Source of the DNA: Actinomycetes bacterium
Lineage (GTDB): Bacteria > Actinomycetota > Actinomycetes > Propionibacteriales > Nocardioidaceae
NCBI GenBank assembly: GCA_023417775.1
Contig: JAEZEJ010000125.1
Span: 4,282-68,281, forward strand
DNA: 64,000 nt
Reading direction: 5' to 3'
The stretch's first letter is position 1. Each line of letters begins with the position of its first letter. The notes below the pieces were generated by a model that saw only the letters and a list, made by a program, of their open reading frames with translations, did no database searches and was not told where the DNA came from. Below, piece after piece: positions 8,783 through 17,028 of the stretch. Made by a program: the position numbers and the translations under genes.

Positions 8783-10273
8783 TCACGGGGTCGACCCGAG
8801 ATCCGGGATGACGGACACGATGTCGGGGAATACCGCGATCAAGGCGACGACGATGAGCACGCCCGGGATGTACCAAGCCGCCCCCTGGTAGGCGTCCCCG
8901 AGTGTGATCTCGGTGTCTCCACGCACTTCGGGGTTCTGCGCAAGCCGGTGGGTGACGAAGGTGAGGATCCCGACCGGCGGCGTCAAGATTGCCACCTCGG
9001 CCATGAGGATGAAGAACACCCCGAACCAGATCGGTTCGATTCCGGTGGCGATCGCGACCGGCAACAGGATCGGCACGGTCAGCAACATCATGCTCAGGGG
9101 CTCCATGAACATGCCCAAGAGCAGATAGATGAGCACCACGACGGCGATGAACTGGAATCGGGAAAGTCCCGCGTCACCAACGAAATCCGCGAACCATCGT
9201 GCCGCCCCGCTGAGGGACAGCAGCCGGTTCAACAAGGCGGCACCCATGAGGAGAAAGAAGATCGAGCCCGTCGAGGCGACGGTATCGCGGAGAGCCGTCA
9301 GCAGGCCGCGCCCGAACTCTGCGGGTCGCATGCGCGCGGCGGCGATCACCGTCGCGCCGATCGCGCCTACCGCCCCAGCCTCGGTGGCCGTCACGTAGCC
9401 CAGGTAGATCCCGCCGATGACGATGAGGAGCAATGCCGGGAGCGGCCAGACTTCGAGCAGAGCATGTCCTCGATCCGACCAGGTCGGCGCAGAGCGGCGC
9501 GCTTCACGGTCGCGATCGATCAGACGCGGGAAGACGGTGACGTAGGTGATCGTGAGTCCGATGTAGGCCAGGGTGAGCACGAGACCTGGCAGGATGCCCG
9601 CGAGCAGTTGTGCTCCGACCTCGGTCTCGGCATAGCCGGCGTAGACGACAGCGTAGATGCTGGGGGGAATCAATTGGCCGATCGTCCCAGCCACCATGAC
9701 CGAACCGAGTGCGATGCGTTTGTCGTAGCCGGCTTTGAGCATCTCCGGGATGCCGATGCGGCCGAGGGCATGGGTGATGCCGATCGTCGATCCGCTGACC
9801 GAGGCCAGGCCGGAGCCAGCGACGATGGTCGTGGAGGAGAGTCCCCCCGGCAGCCAGCTAACCCATTGTTTTGCTGCGTCGTACAGCTGTCCGGTGATGC
9901 CCGACCGCCAGAGCATGATGCCCATGAAGACGAACAGCGGCAGAACGGTCAGCGTGAAGCTCGCCGTCGAGTTGTAGGGCAACGATCCCATGGAGTTCAC
10001 GGCCGCCAGCTCGCCGCTGATGGCATAGATGCCGAGTACGCCTGAGAGGCCCATGGCGACGGCGACGGGAACGCGGAGCATGAGGAGCAGCAGCATCAGC
10101 AGGCAGACCACACCGCCTTTGACGTGGTTCTGCATCGGCGCATAGAGGATCGTCACCACCAAAGTTCCCGTGACGCCGAACACGATCAATGCGGGCATCC
10201 ATTGCGAGAAGGAGCTGGACGGTCGTCCTCCAGGCGATACGTCTCGGCCTTCGGTGGCCAGTGGTGCGCTCAT
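8783..10273 (-). CDS. dctM: TRAP transporter large permease (DctM)
   Basis: 496-residue integral membrane protein and the transport subunit of a tripartite ATP-independent periplasmic transporter driven by an ion gradient. About 12 or more hydrophobic segments are visible. Typical DctM stretches include ASVSGSTIGITHALGRIGIP, IGQLIPPSIYAVVYAG and MEPLSMMLLTVPILLPVA. Length is somewhat above the usual 425-450 because of an N-terminal extension of about 40 residues. The start overlaps the dctQ stop (ATGA). TRAP systems usually import organic acids; the linked ligase supports a carboxylate substrate. Confidence 0.9.
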   Translation of the reverse strand: MSAPLATEGRDVSPGGRPSSSFSQWMPALIVFGVTGTLVVTILYAPMQNHVKGGVVCLLMLLLLMLRVPVAVAMGLSGVLGIYAISGELAAVNSMGSLPYNSTASFTLTVLPLFVFMGIMLWRSGITGQLYDAAKQWVSWLPGGLSSTTIVAGSGLASVSGSTIGITHALGRIGIPEMLKAGYDKRIALGSVMVAGTIGQLIPPSIYAVVYAGYAETEVGAQLLAGILPGLVLTLAYIGLTITYVTVFPRLIDRDREARRSAPTWSDRGHALLEVWPLPALLLIVIGGIYLGYVTATEAGAVGAIGATVIAAARMRPAEFGRGLLTALRDTVASTGSIFFLLMGAALLNRLLSLSGAARWFADFVGDAGLSRFQFIAVVVLIYLLLGMFMEPLSMMLLTVPILLPVAIATGIEPIWFGVFFILMAEVAILTPPVGILTFVTHRLAQNPEVRGDTEITLGDAYQGAAWYIPGVLIVVALIAVFPDIVSVIPDLGSTP

Positions 10274-10809
10274 CTGCCCTCACTCTTCACTTCTTCTCCG
10301 CTGCGCGGCCGGAAGGTACGTAGTTCGGCGACGATCTCGACGCCGAGACGAATCGCGTAGGCCATGAATCCGATCGGCACGAGGAACCTCGACGGCCAGA
10401 TCGGGACCTGAACGACTCCGCTGCGCTCGCCCTGGTGCATGTTCGCCACCGCCTCGTGGTACCCGTAGTAGGCGAGAACGATGACGAATCCCAGGGTGAC
10501 CGCTTGTCCCGCGAGCCCCACGACCTCCTTGCTCCGCTGAGGCAATCGGTCGATCAACACGCTCACTTCGATGTGCTCATGGTGACGCTGCGCGACCATC
10601 AGCCCCATGAACACCGCGGCGATCATGTAATAGTTGGTGACGAACTCCAGGGTGCCGATGGAACCACCGGCGAACGCTTCACGGCGGAACACGTCGAAGG
10701 CCGTGTGGACCGCCAAGCCGACCACGGCGATCATCCCGATTCCTTGGACGAGATATCCCATCGCCGATGCGCTTGAAAGGACAGTCCGCGCGAGAGAGTG
10801 ACGCTTCAT
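10270..10809 (-). CDS. dctQ: TRAP transporter small permease (DctQ)
   Basis: About 179 residues with four hydrophobic segments, the standard size and topology for DctQ, which pairs with DctM in the membrane. The stretch VVGLAVHTAFDVFRREAF followed by HHEHIEVSVLID is typical. The ATG at 10809 is chosen because AAGGGC precedes it; an in-frame ATG at 10827 is possible. It lies between dctP and dctM with a 4-base overlap to dctM. Confidence 0.82.
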   Translation of the reverse strand: MKRHSLARTVLSSASAMGYLVQGIGMIAVVGLAVHTAFDVFRREAFAGGSIGTLEFVTNYYMIAAVFMGLMVAQRHHEHIEVSVLIDRLPQRSKEVVGLAGQAVTLGFVIVLAYYGYHEAVANMHQGERSGVVQVPIWPSRFLVPIGFMAYAIRLGVEIVAELRTFRPRSGEEVKSEGR

Positions 10810-10861
10810 GTCGCTGCCCTTCGACATGTGTCTGTCACCCCGTCCAGCCGCGCTCGGCACA

Positions 10862-12076
10862 TCATTCGGGCCGATGCGCTTCGAAGACCTCGGTCCACAC
10901 CCGGTCCACCCATTCGCTCGTATCGGTGTCGGCGATCTGCTCCTCCGGCAGGCCGAACAGACCCAACTCGTCCACCACCTCGAACCACTTGTCGTGCATC
11001 TCCTCGAAAGACGCCACCGTGGCTTCGGGATCGCTGACCGAATCCGGACTAGCCTCGATGAGACCAGCGAGGACTTCGTCGTTGTGCTCCGCCGCCGCCT
11101 CCGCGAGGTCATCGGCCGGCTCGTGGATGGTCACGCCTTGCTCGTCCACGGCTTGCTGGAACTCGGCGACCGCGCCAAAGCTGCTCTCGGCGAAAGCCTC
11201 GAGATAGGTCGGGATCTCGTCCCAGATCAACTGCTGCGCCTCCAGCGGGAGCGATTCCCACTGCTCGGTCCCGATGCCGATGGCATAGCTGCTGAATCCG
11301 GCGAAACCGGTGCTCACGAAGTTCTGCCCCAGATCCAACAGATTGAGGCCGGCCATATCGGATTGACCGCCCATGAAACAGTCCACGACGCCCTGCTGCA
11401 TGCCCGTGTACAGCTCCTCCCCCGCCAAGGAGACAGGGTTCATGCCCAGGCTTTCAGCCGCCTCGGCCCAACTCGGACCGCCGATCCGGACCGTGGCTCC
11501 GGCAGCCTCGCCCAAGGTCGTGACCGGATCGGTGCACAGCAGATCGTAGGTGTGGATCACCTGGACTCGGGGGATCAACGGAGTGACACCCTGTGCCTCG
11601 AACTCGGTCGTGAAGTCGGCGTCGTTGATGGCCCACTCGGCGGACGCGCCGATGGACTGCAAGTGGCCGCCGATCGGATCCGGGTCGGAGAGAAAGGCCG
11701 CCTGCGATATCCAATCGTCCATCGGGAACTTGGCCGGGGTGTAGACCTGCACGAAGTAGGCGAGATCGGCCAGGCCGTCGCGCAGACCGTCGACGATCTC
11801 ATCAGGCGCGAGGACCGAGCCGGCGTAGAAGTACTCGAACGAGATCTTGCCGTCCGATTTCTCCTCGATGCTGTCGGTGAACGCCTGCATCGGGGCGGTC
11901 TGCCAGTTGTCCGGTCCGTATAGTGTCGCGACCTTGAGCGTCAGTGGATCCATCTCCTCCAATGAGCCCGCTGCGTTACCGCCGCCAACCCCCCCGCAGG
12001 CGGCCAGAGTCAGGCCTGCCGACATCACGATCGCCGCGGCACGAAACCCGGCACGCCGCGTCCAGTGACTTCTCAT
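10862..12076 (-). CDS. dctP: TRAP transporter solute-binding lipoprotein (DctP)
   Basis: 404-residue extracytoplasmic substrate-binding protein. An N-terminal Arg-rich stretch and hydrophobic segment lead to a lipobox ending LTLAAC, so it is predicted to be a lipid-anchored lipoprotein on the outer face of the membrane. Family features include a GKISFEYFYAGS stretch and GMQQGVVDCFMGG, where the conserved region of DctP ligands lies. Start ATG at 12076, with AAGGAG 10 bases upstream. First gene of the transport-ligase operon, with promoter motif S4 about 86 bases upstream and a CRP-like site nearby. Confidence 0.88.
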   Translation of the reverse strand: MRSHWTRRAGFRAAAIVMSAGLTLAACGGVGGGNAAGSLEEMDPLTLKVATLYGPDNWQTAPMQAFTDSIEEKSDGKISFEYFYAGSVLAPDEIVDGLRDGLADLAYFVQVYTPAKFPMDDWISQAAFLSDPDPIGGHLQSIGASAEWAINDADFTTEFEAQGVTPLIPRVQVIHTYDLLCTDPVTTLGEAAGATVRIGGPSWAEAAESLGMNPVSLAGEELYTGMQQGVVDCFMGGQSDMAGLNLLDLGQNFVSTGFAGFSSYAIGIGTEQWESLPLEAQQLIWDEIPTYLEAFAESSFGAVAEFQQAVDEQGVTIHEPADDLAEAAAEHNDEVLAGLIEASPDSVSDPEATVASFEEMHDKWFEVVDELGLFGLPEEQIADTDTSEWVDRVWTEVFEAHRPE

Positions 12077-12129
12077 CTTCAGGGTCTCCTTATTGATCAG
12101 GGGCCACGAGCCTTGACGGACCACAACCT

Positions 12130-12145
12130 AGTGGCGTGCATCACA
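12130..12145. promoter_or_regulatory. CRP/GlxR-like site
   Basis: AGTGGCGTGCATCACA fits the TGTGA-N6-TCACA pattern of cAMP-receptor-type regulators with two mismatches. The 18 bases GTGGCGTGCATCACAGCG here match GTGGTGCGCATCACAGCG at 42162-42179 at 16 of 18 positions, which supports a genuine shared element. It lies between dctP and its promoter motif S4. Confidence 0.4.
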
Positions 12146-12158
12146 GCGAGTCAAGAGC

Positions 12159-12175
12159 TTAGTTACTAATAATTC
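12159..12175 (-). promoter_or_regulatory. Promoter/operator motif S4 before dctP
   Basis: On the minus strand GAATTATTAGTAAC differs by one base from motif S1 at 615-628. It overlaps an odd palindrome TTAGT-T-ACTAA (12159-12169). Proposed TetR operator for the TRAP operon. Confidence 0.5.
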
Positions 12176-12247
12176 TCCTCTCTCATCACGAAGCCCCTGC
12201 TGCGTTTACTCCAAACTACGTTGCGATTACAGTAGATCATCCTGTTC

Positions 12248-12302
12248 TTGACATCCCGCGGCGTGTCGATGATCCTGTCTCTATTGGCTAATAATGATTA
12301 AC
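12248..12302 (+). promoter_or_regulatory. Promoter region and motif S5 before the nitronate monooxygenase gene
   Basis: A perfect TTGACA -35 box (12248-12253) is followed 17 bases later by a weak GATCCT -10. Downstream, TAATAATGATTAAC (12289-12302) matches S1 at 11 of 14 positions and lies 77 bases before the start at 12379. The 302-base divergent gap 12077-12378 thus holds signals for both directions. Confidence 0.45.
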
Positions 12303-12378
12303 TATCTCGTCCACTGACCGACCACGAGACCAGGCCTGGACTGATCGACGTTCGGCGGACCTCACCTCTAGGAGCATC

Positions 12379-13524
12379 ATGAGAACCCCCTTCACCGACC
12401 TCATCGGGGTGACGTCACCCATGGTGGGTTTCAGCCGATCGCCGGGCGTCGTCGCCGCAGTGACCAATGAAGGTGGGTTGGGCGTCCTCGCGGCCAGTGG
12501 TTACACGCCTCAGGAACTGGACGCACAGATGACGTGGATCGAGAACCAGATCGACGGCAGACCCTACGGTGTCGACCTCCTCGTGCCCGAGAAGTTCACG
12601 GAAGCCGGTTCCCAGGACTTGCTCGGGCAACTGAGGGATCAGATCCCCCAGCGGCACATCGAGTTCGTCGATCGGTTGCTGACGCACTACGACATCCCGA
12701 GACCCGAGAACAGCTCCGAGCTGGCCGGTGCCGACTTCGGCCGCATCATGGCCAGCTCGATCCGCGGAGAGGGAGTCGACGCACTCCTCGATGTCGCCTT
12801 CAGCCACCGCATCTCGCTCATCGCGAACGCCTTGGGACCAGCCCCTCGCACACTGGTCGAACGGAGTCACTCCGCCGGAGTTCTGGTGGCCTCGCTCGTC
12901 GGCGCACCGAAACACGTTCCGAAGCAGATCGATCAGGGCGTCGACATCCTCGTGGCACAGGGCACCGAGGCCGGTGGACATACCGGCAGCGTCACCACCA
13001 TGGTCCTGACACCTGAGGTCATCGACGCCGCCGAAGGGCGGCCGGTCCTGACGGCCGGCGGAATCGCTTCGGGACGTCAGATGGCCGCCGCGCTCACGCT
13101 CGGCGCGGCAGGAGTCTGGTGCGGATCGGTGTGGCTGTCCAGCATCGAAGACATCACTCCGGACCCGGTCAAGGACAAGTTCATCGACGCCACCAGTAGC
13201 GACACGGTCCGCTCGCGAGCCCGGACAGGCAAGCCAGCACGGCAACTCAGCAGCGCATGGCACACGGCCTGGGAAGGAGCCGACAGCCCTGGCGCCCTGC
13301 CGATGCCTCTTCAGCCGCTGCTCACCAGCGAAGCATGGGCACAGATCGACGCCGCAGCGAAGGAGGGCCATCCTGGAGCCATCGAACTGGAGTCCTTCTA
13401 TATCGGCCAGGTCGTCGGCGCCTTCTCCGAGAAGCGCACGGCGTCCCAGATCGCGCGCTCGATCATGGACGATTGCGACCGACAGCTCGAGACCGTTGCG
13501 GCCCTCCTGAACAGTGGTGCGTGA
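12379..13524 (+). CDS. Nitronate monooxygenase / 2-nitropropane dioxygenase family flavoprotein
   Basis: 381-residue TIM-barrel FMN protein. The FMN-binding signature VAQGTEAGGHTGSV and the phosphate site VLTAGGIASGRQMAAAL are clear. The start ATG follows AGGAGC. The family includes nitronate monooxygenases but also NADH:quinone reductases and enoyl-reductase-like proteins, and in actinobacterial fatty-acid or steroid clusters many members have no shown nitronate activity. Its position in module 1, under motif S5, suggests oxidation or reduction of a pathway intermediate, or detoxification of a nitro compound. The exact reaction is not determined. Confidence 0.8.
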   Translation: MRTPFTDLIGVTSPMVGFSRSPGVVAAVTNEGGLGVLAASGYTPQELDAQMTWIENQIDGRPYGVDLLVPEKFTEAGSQDLLGQLRDQIPQRHIEFVDRLLTHYDIPRPENSSELAGADFGRIMASSIRGEGVDALLDVAFSHRISLIANALGPAPRTLVERSHSAGVLVASLVGAPKHVPKQIDQGVDILVAQGTEAGGHTGSVTTMVLTPEVIDAAEGRPVLTAGGIASGRQMAAALTLGAAGVWCGSVWLSSIEDITPDPVKDKFIDATSSDTVRSRARTGKPARQLSSAWHTAWEGADSPGALPMPLQPLLTSEAWAQIDAAAKEGHPGAIELESFYIGQVVGAFSEKRTASQIARSIMDDCDRQLETVAALLNSGA

Positions 13525-13544
13525 TAGGCAACTCGAGCTGATAG

Positions 13545-13850
13545 CCGGGAAGATCGCACTCCGGGGACGTCAGCTCGGCCAGAGGGCTTTCGGCTGGGCT
13601 GACGGCCGCCGACCGCGAGCATGCTGGACGGACTCGCCGGCGGTGACAGGATCGCCGCGATGCCGGTGATCCCGCGCCGGGCGGCGTCGATCCGCCAGCC
13701 GCGGGATGAAGCGGAGCGACGGACACGTGACGTGTTCGCCGTGGCGCCGGCACGAGGACGCCTGTGAGCAGATCCGCGGGCCGAAGCCGTCCGAGCTCGA
13801 TGAGGTCTCCGCTCGGCCGAACGATCTGCCCAGCCTTGTCCGTGACCGGG
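13545..13850 (-). pseudogene. Possible remnant of a dihydrolipoamide acyltransferase (E2)
   Basis: The 552-base gap 13525-14076 has no intact gene. On the minus strand one frame reads GRLRPADLLTG near 13790-13760, preceded by a stretch resembling the E2 catalytic domain before that motif. A second frame near 13690-13560 reads GITGIAAILSPPA then MLAVGGRQP, resembling the E2 stretch around the conserved NPPQ..ILAVG. The two pieces are out of frame with each other and the stretch between them is not conserved. If correct, this is a decayed 2-oxo-acid dehydrogenase E2. The similarity is judged by eye and modest. Confidence 0.3.
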
Positions 13851-14076
13851 TGGTTGCGTCGCGAGCTGGCTCCTTGACTGCGAACGGGGCGCGTAGCACG
13901 AAAGCCGTGAACGTCGACCGATGTCCGGCTCGGCGGGATGGTCGGCTTCGGCGACCGTCCGCCGAGGCCGACGACATCACCCACCCGACAATGTGGTCTC
14001 CTCGATGTCTCGCATGTTAGCCGGGCCACCGGCAAGGGCTGTCACTTGATTCGACCGCGGCACGCATTCCTATCGA

Positions 14077-15228
14077 TCAGGAGAGCCTTTCGATGATCGT
14101 GACGTTCGCCTGACCGCCTCCCTCGCACATCGTCTGCAGTCCGAAACGCCCCTGGGTACGCTCGAGCTCCGATAGCAAGGTCGTCATCAGGCGCGCCCCC
14201 GTCGCGCCGATCGGATGGCCGAGGGCGATCCCGCCACCGTTGACGTTGACCTTGTCGCGCGGAACCCCCGTCTCCTTCATCCAGGCCATGACGACCGAAG
14301 CGAAGGCCTCATTGCATTCGAACAGGTCGATGTCGTCGATACTGAGCCCCGACTTCTCCAGGGCGTACTCGGTCGCACGAATCGGGGCCGTCAGCATCCA
14401 GACAGGATCGTCGGCTCGCACCGAGAGATGGTGTATCCGGGCTCGAGGCCGCAGACCATGCTCCTCGATGGCGGCCGGGGATGCGACGAGAAGGGCTGCC
14501 GATCCATCGCTGATCTGTGACGCAAGGGCGGCGGTGATTCGCCCTCCCGGCTCAAGCGGGTCGAGTCCGGACATCTTTTCCAGGGACGTCTGCCGTGGGC
14601 ACTCGTCGACGGCCAGGTCACCGAGCGCCTCGATCTCGCCGTCGAAGCGCCCCTCGGCGATGGCCCGCAGTGCCCGTTCATGCGAGGTGAGCGCGAACTC
14701 CTCCATCTCCTCGCGGGAGAGCTGCCACCTCTCGGCGATCATCTGAGCCGACCGGAACTGCGACACCTCAGCGGTTCCATAGCGCGCGACCCAGCCCGGC
14801 GATTCGGCGAACGGGGTCGAGAAGCCGTATTCTCGTCCGGCCAGCATGGCGGCGGAGATGGGGATCGCGCTCATATTCTGCACGCCGCCCGCGACGACGA
14901 GGTCCTGCGTGCCCGACATGACCCCCTGTGCCGCGAAGTGCAGAGCCTGCTGCGACGAGCCGCACTGCCGGTCGACTGTCACACCGGGCACATGGTCGGG
15001 AAGGCCGGCCACCAGCCAGGCTGTGCGTGCGATATCACCCGCCTGCGAGCCCAGAGTGTCGCAACAGCCCAGAACGACATCATCGACGGCGGCCGGGTCT
15101 ACGCCTGTTCGGCGCATCAGCGCCGAGATCGTGTGCCCAGCGAGATCGGCGCTGTGCACGGAGGACAACGCACCTCCGCGTCGTCCCACGGGTGTTCGAA
15201 CGGCATCGACGATGTAGGCCTCAGGCAT
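14077..15228 (-). CDS. Thiolase (acetyl-CoA C-acyltransferase)
   Basis: 383-residue degradative thiolase. The nucleophilic cysteine lies in VDRQCGSSQQAL, the active-site His in NGGGIALGHPIGATGAR, and the second cysteine in TMCEGGGQA, so the catalytic set is complete. Start ATG at 15228 follows AAAGGA; the frame stays open further upstream, but without a binding site and into the divergent promoter region. It diverges from the FadD3-like ligase across a gap with the KstR2-type palindrome at 15446-15462, so both may be controlled together. Expected reaction: CoA-dependent cleavage of a 3-oxoacyl-CoA. Confidence 0.88.
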   Translation of the reverse strand: MPEAYIVDAVRTPVGRRGGALSSVHSADLAGHTISALMRRTGVDPAAVDDVVLGCCDTLGSQAGDIARTAWLVAGLPDHVPGVTVDRQCGSSQQALHFAAQGVMSGTQDLVVAGGVQNMSAIPISAAMLAGREYGFSTPFAESPGWVARYGTAEVSQFRSAQMIAERWQLSREEMEEFALTSHERALRAIAEGRFDGEIEALGDLAVDECPRQTSLEKMSGLDPLEPGGRITAALASQISDGSAALLVASPAAIEEHGLRPRARIHHLSVRADDPVWMLTAPIRATEYALEKSGLSIDDIDLFECNEAFASVVMAWMKETGVPRDKVNVNGGGIALGHPIGATGARLMTTLLSELERTQGRFGLQTMCEGGGQANVTIIERLS

Positions 15229-15445
15229 GTGCTGGATCCTTTCGAGCTGGAGGACCGGCAGCGGTCCCAGGAGTAGATGAACGACAGGGCGTACGTGCAT
15301 GGAGAACGAGTGACGACTCCGGTGATGATCCGGGCCCGTTGGGGAACCGAGCGTGTCCGGGTGTCTCCCCGGCCGGCACCGAATCGAGGCACCGCGCACG
15401 CCATGGAGCCGGAGCTATCTGATTCGAGCCCATGGGTGGTACTCT

Positions 15446-15462
15446 ACCAAGCACTTGCTTGG
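15446..15462. promoter_or_regulatory. KstR2-type palindromic operator
   Basis: ACCAAGCACTTGCT fits the published KstR2 pattern AnCAAGnnCTTGnT exactly. CCAAGC-ACTT-GCTTGG (15447-15462) is a perfect palindrome with 6-bp arms. It directly follows a TACTCT -10-like box (15440-15445) and lies about 27 bases before the start of the FadD3-like gene. A KstR2-like TetR is encoded at 52255-52929. Confidence 0.65.
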
Positions 15463-15488
15463 CAAGGGAATGAGAGGAACGCTGATCT

Positions 15489-16958
15489 ATGACGACGCTG
15501 CCCATGGTCCTTCGTGAGGTCGCCGCACGCTATGCAGACAAGCCGTCCTATGTCGAGGCGGGGCTGACCACGACCTATGGCGATCTGCTGGAGCGCGTGG
15601 AGCACGCTGCCGCAGCATATGTCGACTGGGGCCTGGAACCTGGGCAGAGACTGGGACTGTGGGCACCCAACAGCGTCGACTGGGTCGTAGCCGCACTGGC
15701 CGCGTCCTATGCCGGCGGCGTGCTCATCCCTCTCAACAGTCGCTACACCGCGCACGAAGTGGCTGACATCCTCGATCGAGCGGACGCCGGCCTCGTCGTC
15801 GTCGCCGATCGTTTCCTGGGTCGCACCCAGATCGAGGACCTCAATCGGGTCGGGACGACGGCCCAGGTGATCGATCTTGCCGCACTCTCTGGACACCAGC
15901 CCTCGGAGTCCAGCCTGAAGGTGGCGCGGTCACGGGCCGATGCCGTCGCTCCGGACGACATCGCCGACATCCTCTTCACCTCCGGCACGACCGGCCGTTC
16001 AAAAGGGGTCATGAGCGGCCACCGCCAGACAGTCGCGGTGGCTCGCGCCTGGGCGGAGGCGGCTGGCGTCCGCGAGGACGACCGGTACCTGGCCGTCAGC
16101 CCGTTCTTCCATACCTTCGGCTACAAGGTGGGTATCGTCGTCGGCCTGGTCACCGGCTGCACGCTGTACCCCATGTCGACCTTCGATGTCGACACGACGA
16201 TGAGAATGATCGATGACGAGCGCATCACCGTTCTCCCGGGAGCCCCGACGATCTACCAGTCGATCCTCACCTCGACCTCGCGGGAGACCTACGATCTGAC
16301 CTCGCTCCGGCTCGCCGTCACCGGGGCGGCCGTGGTCCCGGTCGTCCTGGTCGAACGCATGCGAGAAGACCTCGCGATCGATCATGTCGTCACCGCCTTC
16401 GGAATGACAGAGGCCCCGGTCGTCACCATGTGTCGAGGTGGCGACTCCCTGGAGACCGTGGCGAAGACGAGTGGCCGAGCCATTCCAGGAATGCAGATCC
16501 GCATCGACGAGGAGAGCGGTGAACTGCTCGTACGGGGTGATCACATCATGCTGGGCTATCTTGACGATGCCGAGGCTACGGCCGCGGCGATCGATGCCGA
16601 TGGCTGGTTGCACACCGGCGACATCGGGACGATCGACGCCAACGGCAACCTGCGTATCACCGATCGGTTGAAGGACATGTACATCTCGGGCGGGTTCAAC
16701 GTCTACCCGGCCGAGATCGAGCAGGAACTGCTCCGTGTCGAAGGTGTCGAGGATGTCGCTGTCGTCGGCGTCCCGGACGAACGACTCGGCGAGGTGGGCA
16801 AGGCCTACGTGGTGGGCACCGCCTCTGCCGAAGCGGTCGTCGCCCATGCACGTGAGCGATTGGCCAACTACAAGATCCCCCGTTACGTCGAGTCCATCCG
16901 GGACCTGCCGAGGACCGCCTCCGGAAAGGTCCGCAAGACCAGCCTCAGAGGCACCTGA
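15489..16958 (+). CDS. FadD3-like AMP-dependent acyl-CoA synthetase
   Basis: 489-residue adenylate-forming CoA ligase. The region DILFTSGTTGRSKGVM, the stretch SPFFHTFGYKVGI, TVLPGAPTIYQSIL, VTGAAVVPVVLVERM and LKDMYISGGFNVYPAEIEQ closely recall mycobacterial FadD3, which activates the steroid-derived indanedione propanoate HIP. The catalytic lysine is in TASGKVRKTS. The start ATG follows GAGAGGA. The KstR2-type site upstream strengthens the FadD3 comparison, since fadD3 belongs to the KstR2 regulon. However, the other HIP genes (ipdAB, fadE30 and neighbours) are absent here, so the substrate may be another cyclic or branched propanoate. Followed by a thiolase gene 70 bases downstream on the same strand. 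Confidence 0.82.
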   Translation: MTTLPMVLREVAARYADKPSYVEAGLTTTYGDLLERVEHAAAAYVDWGLEPGQRLGLWAPNSVDWVVAALAASYAGGVLIPLNSRYTAHEVADILDRADAGLVVVADRFLGRTQIEDLNRVGTTAQVIDLAALSGHQPSESSLKVARSRADAVAPDDIADILFTSGTTGRSKGVMSGHRQTVAVARAWAEAAGVREDDRYLAVSPFFHTFGYKVGIVVGLVTGCTLYPMSTFDVDTTMRMIDDERITVLPGAPTIYQSILTSTSRETYDLTSLRLAVTGAAVVPVVLVERMREDLAIDHVVTAFGMTEAPVVTMCRGGDSLETVAKTSGRAIPGMQIRIDEESGELLVRGDHIMLGYLDDAEATAAAIDADGWLHTGDIGTIDANGNLRITDRLKDMYISGGFNVYPAEIEQELLRVEGVEDVAVVGVPDERLGEVGKAYVVGTASAEAVVAHARERLANYKIPRYVESIRDLPRTASGKVRKTSLRGT

Positions 16959-17028
16959 CCGTCCCGAACCGGTCACATCACCGATCCTCACCGACACCGA
17001 TCCCATCCCCTCCGAAGGAGCATCACCC

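Noticed and set aside
8453..10045. Long plus-strand open frame of 530 codons
   Set aside because: It is antisense to dctM and the end of the ligase gene; its translation is rich in charged and Gln residues with no domain, as expected for the complement of a GC-rich membrane-protein gene.
13706..14020. Plus-strand open frame of 104 codons in the gap after the nitronate monooxygenase gene
   Set aside because: No ribosome binding site, no domain, and it competes with a more suggestive minus-strand remnant.
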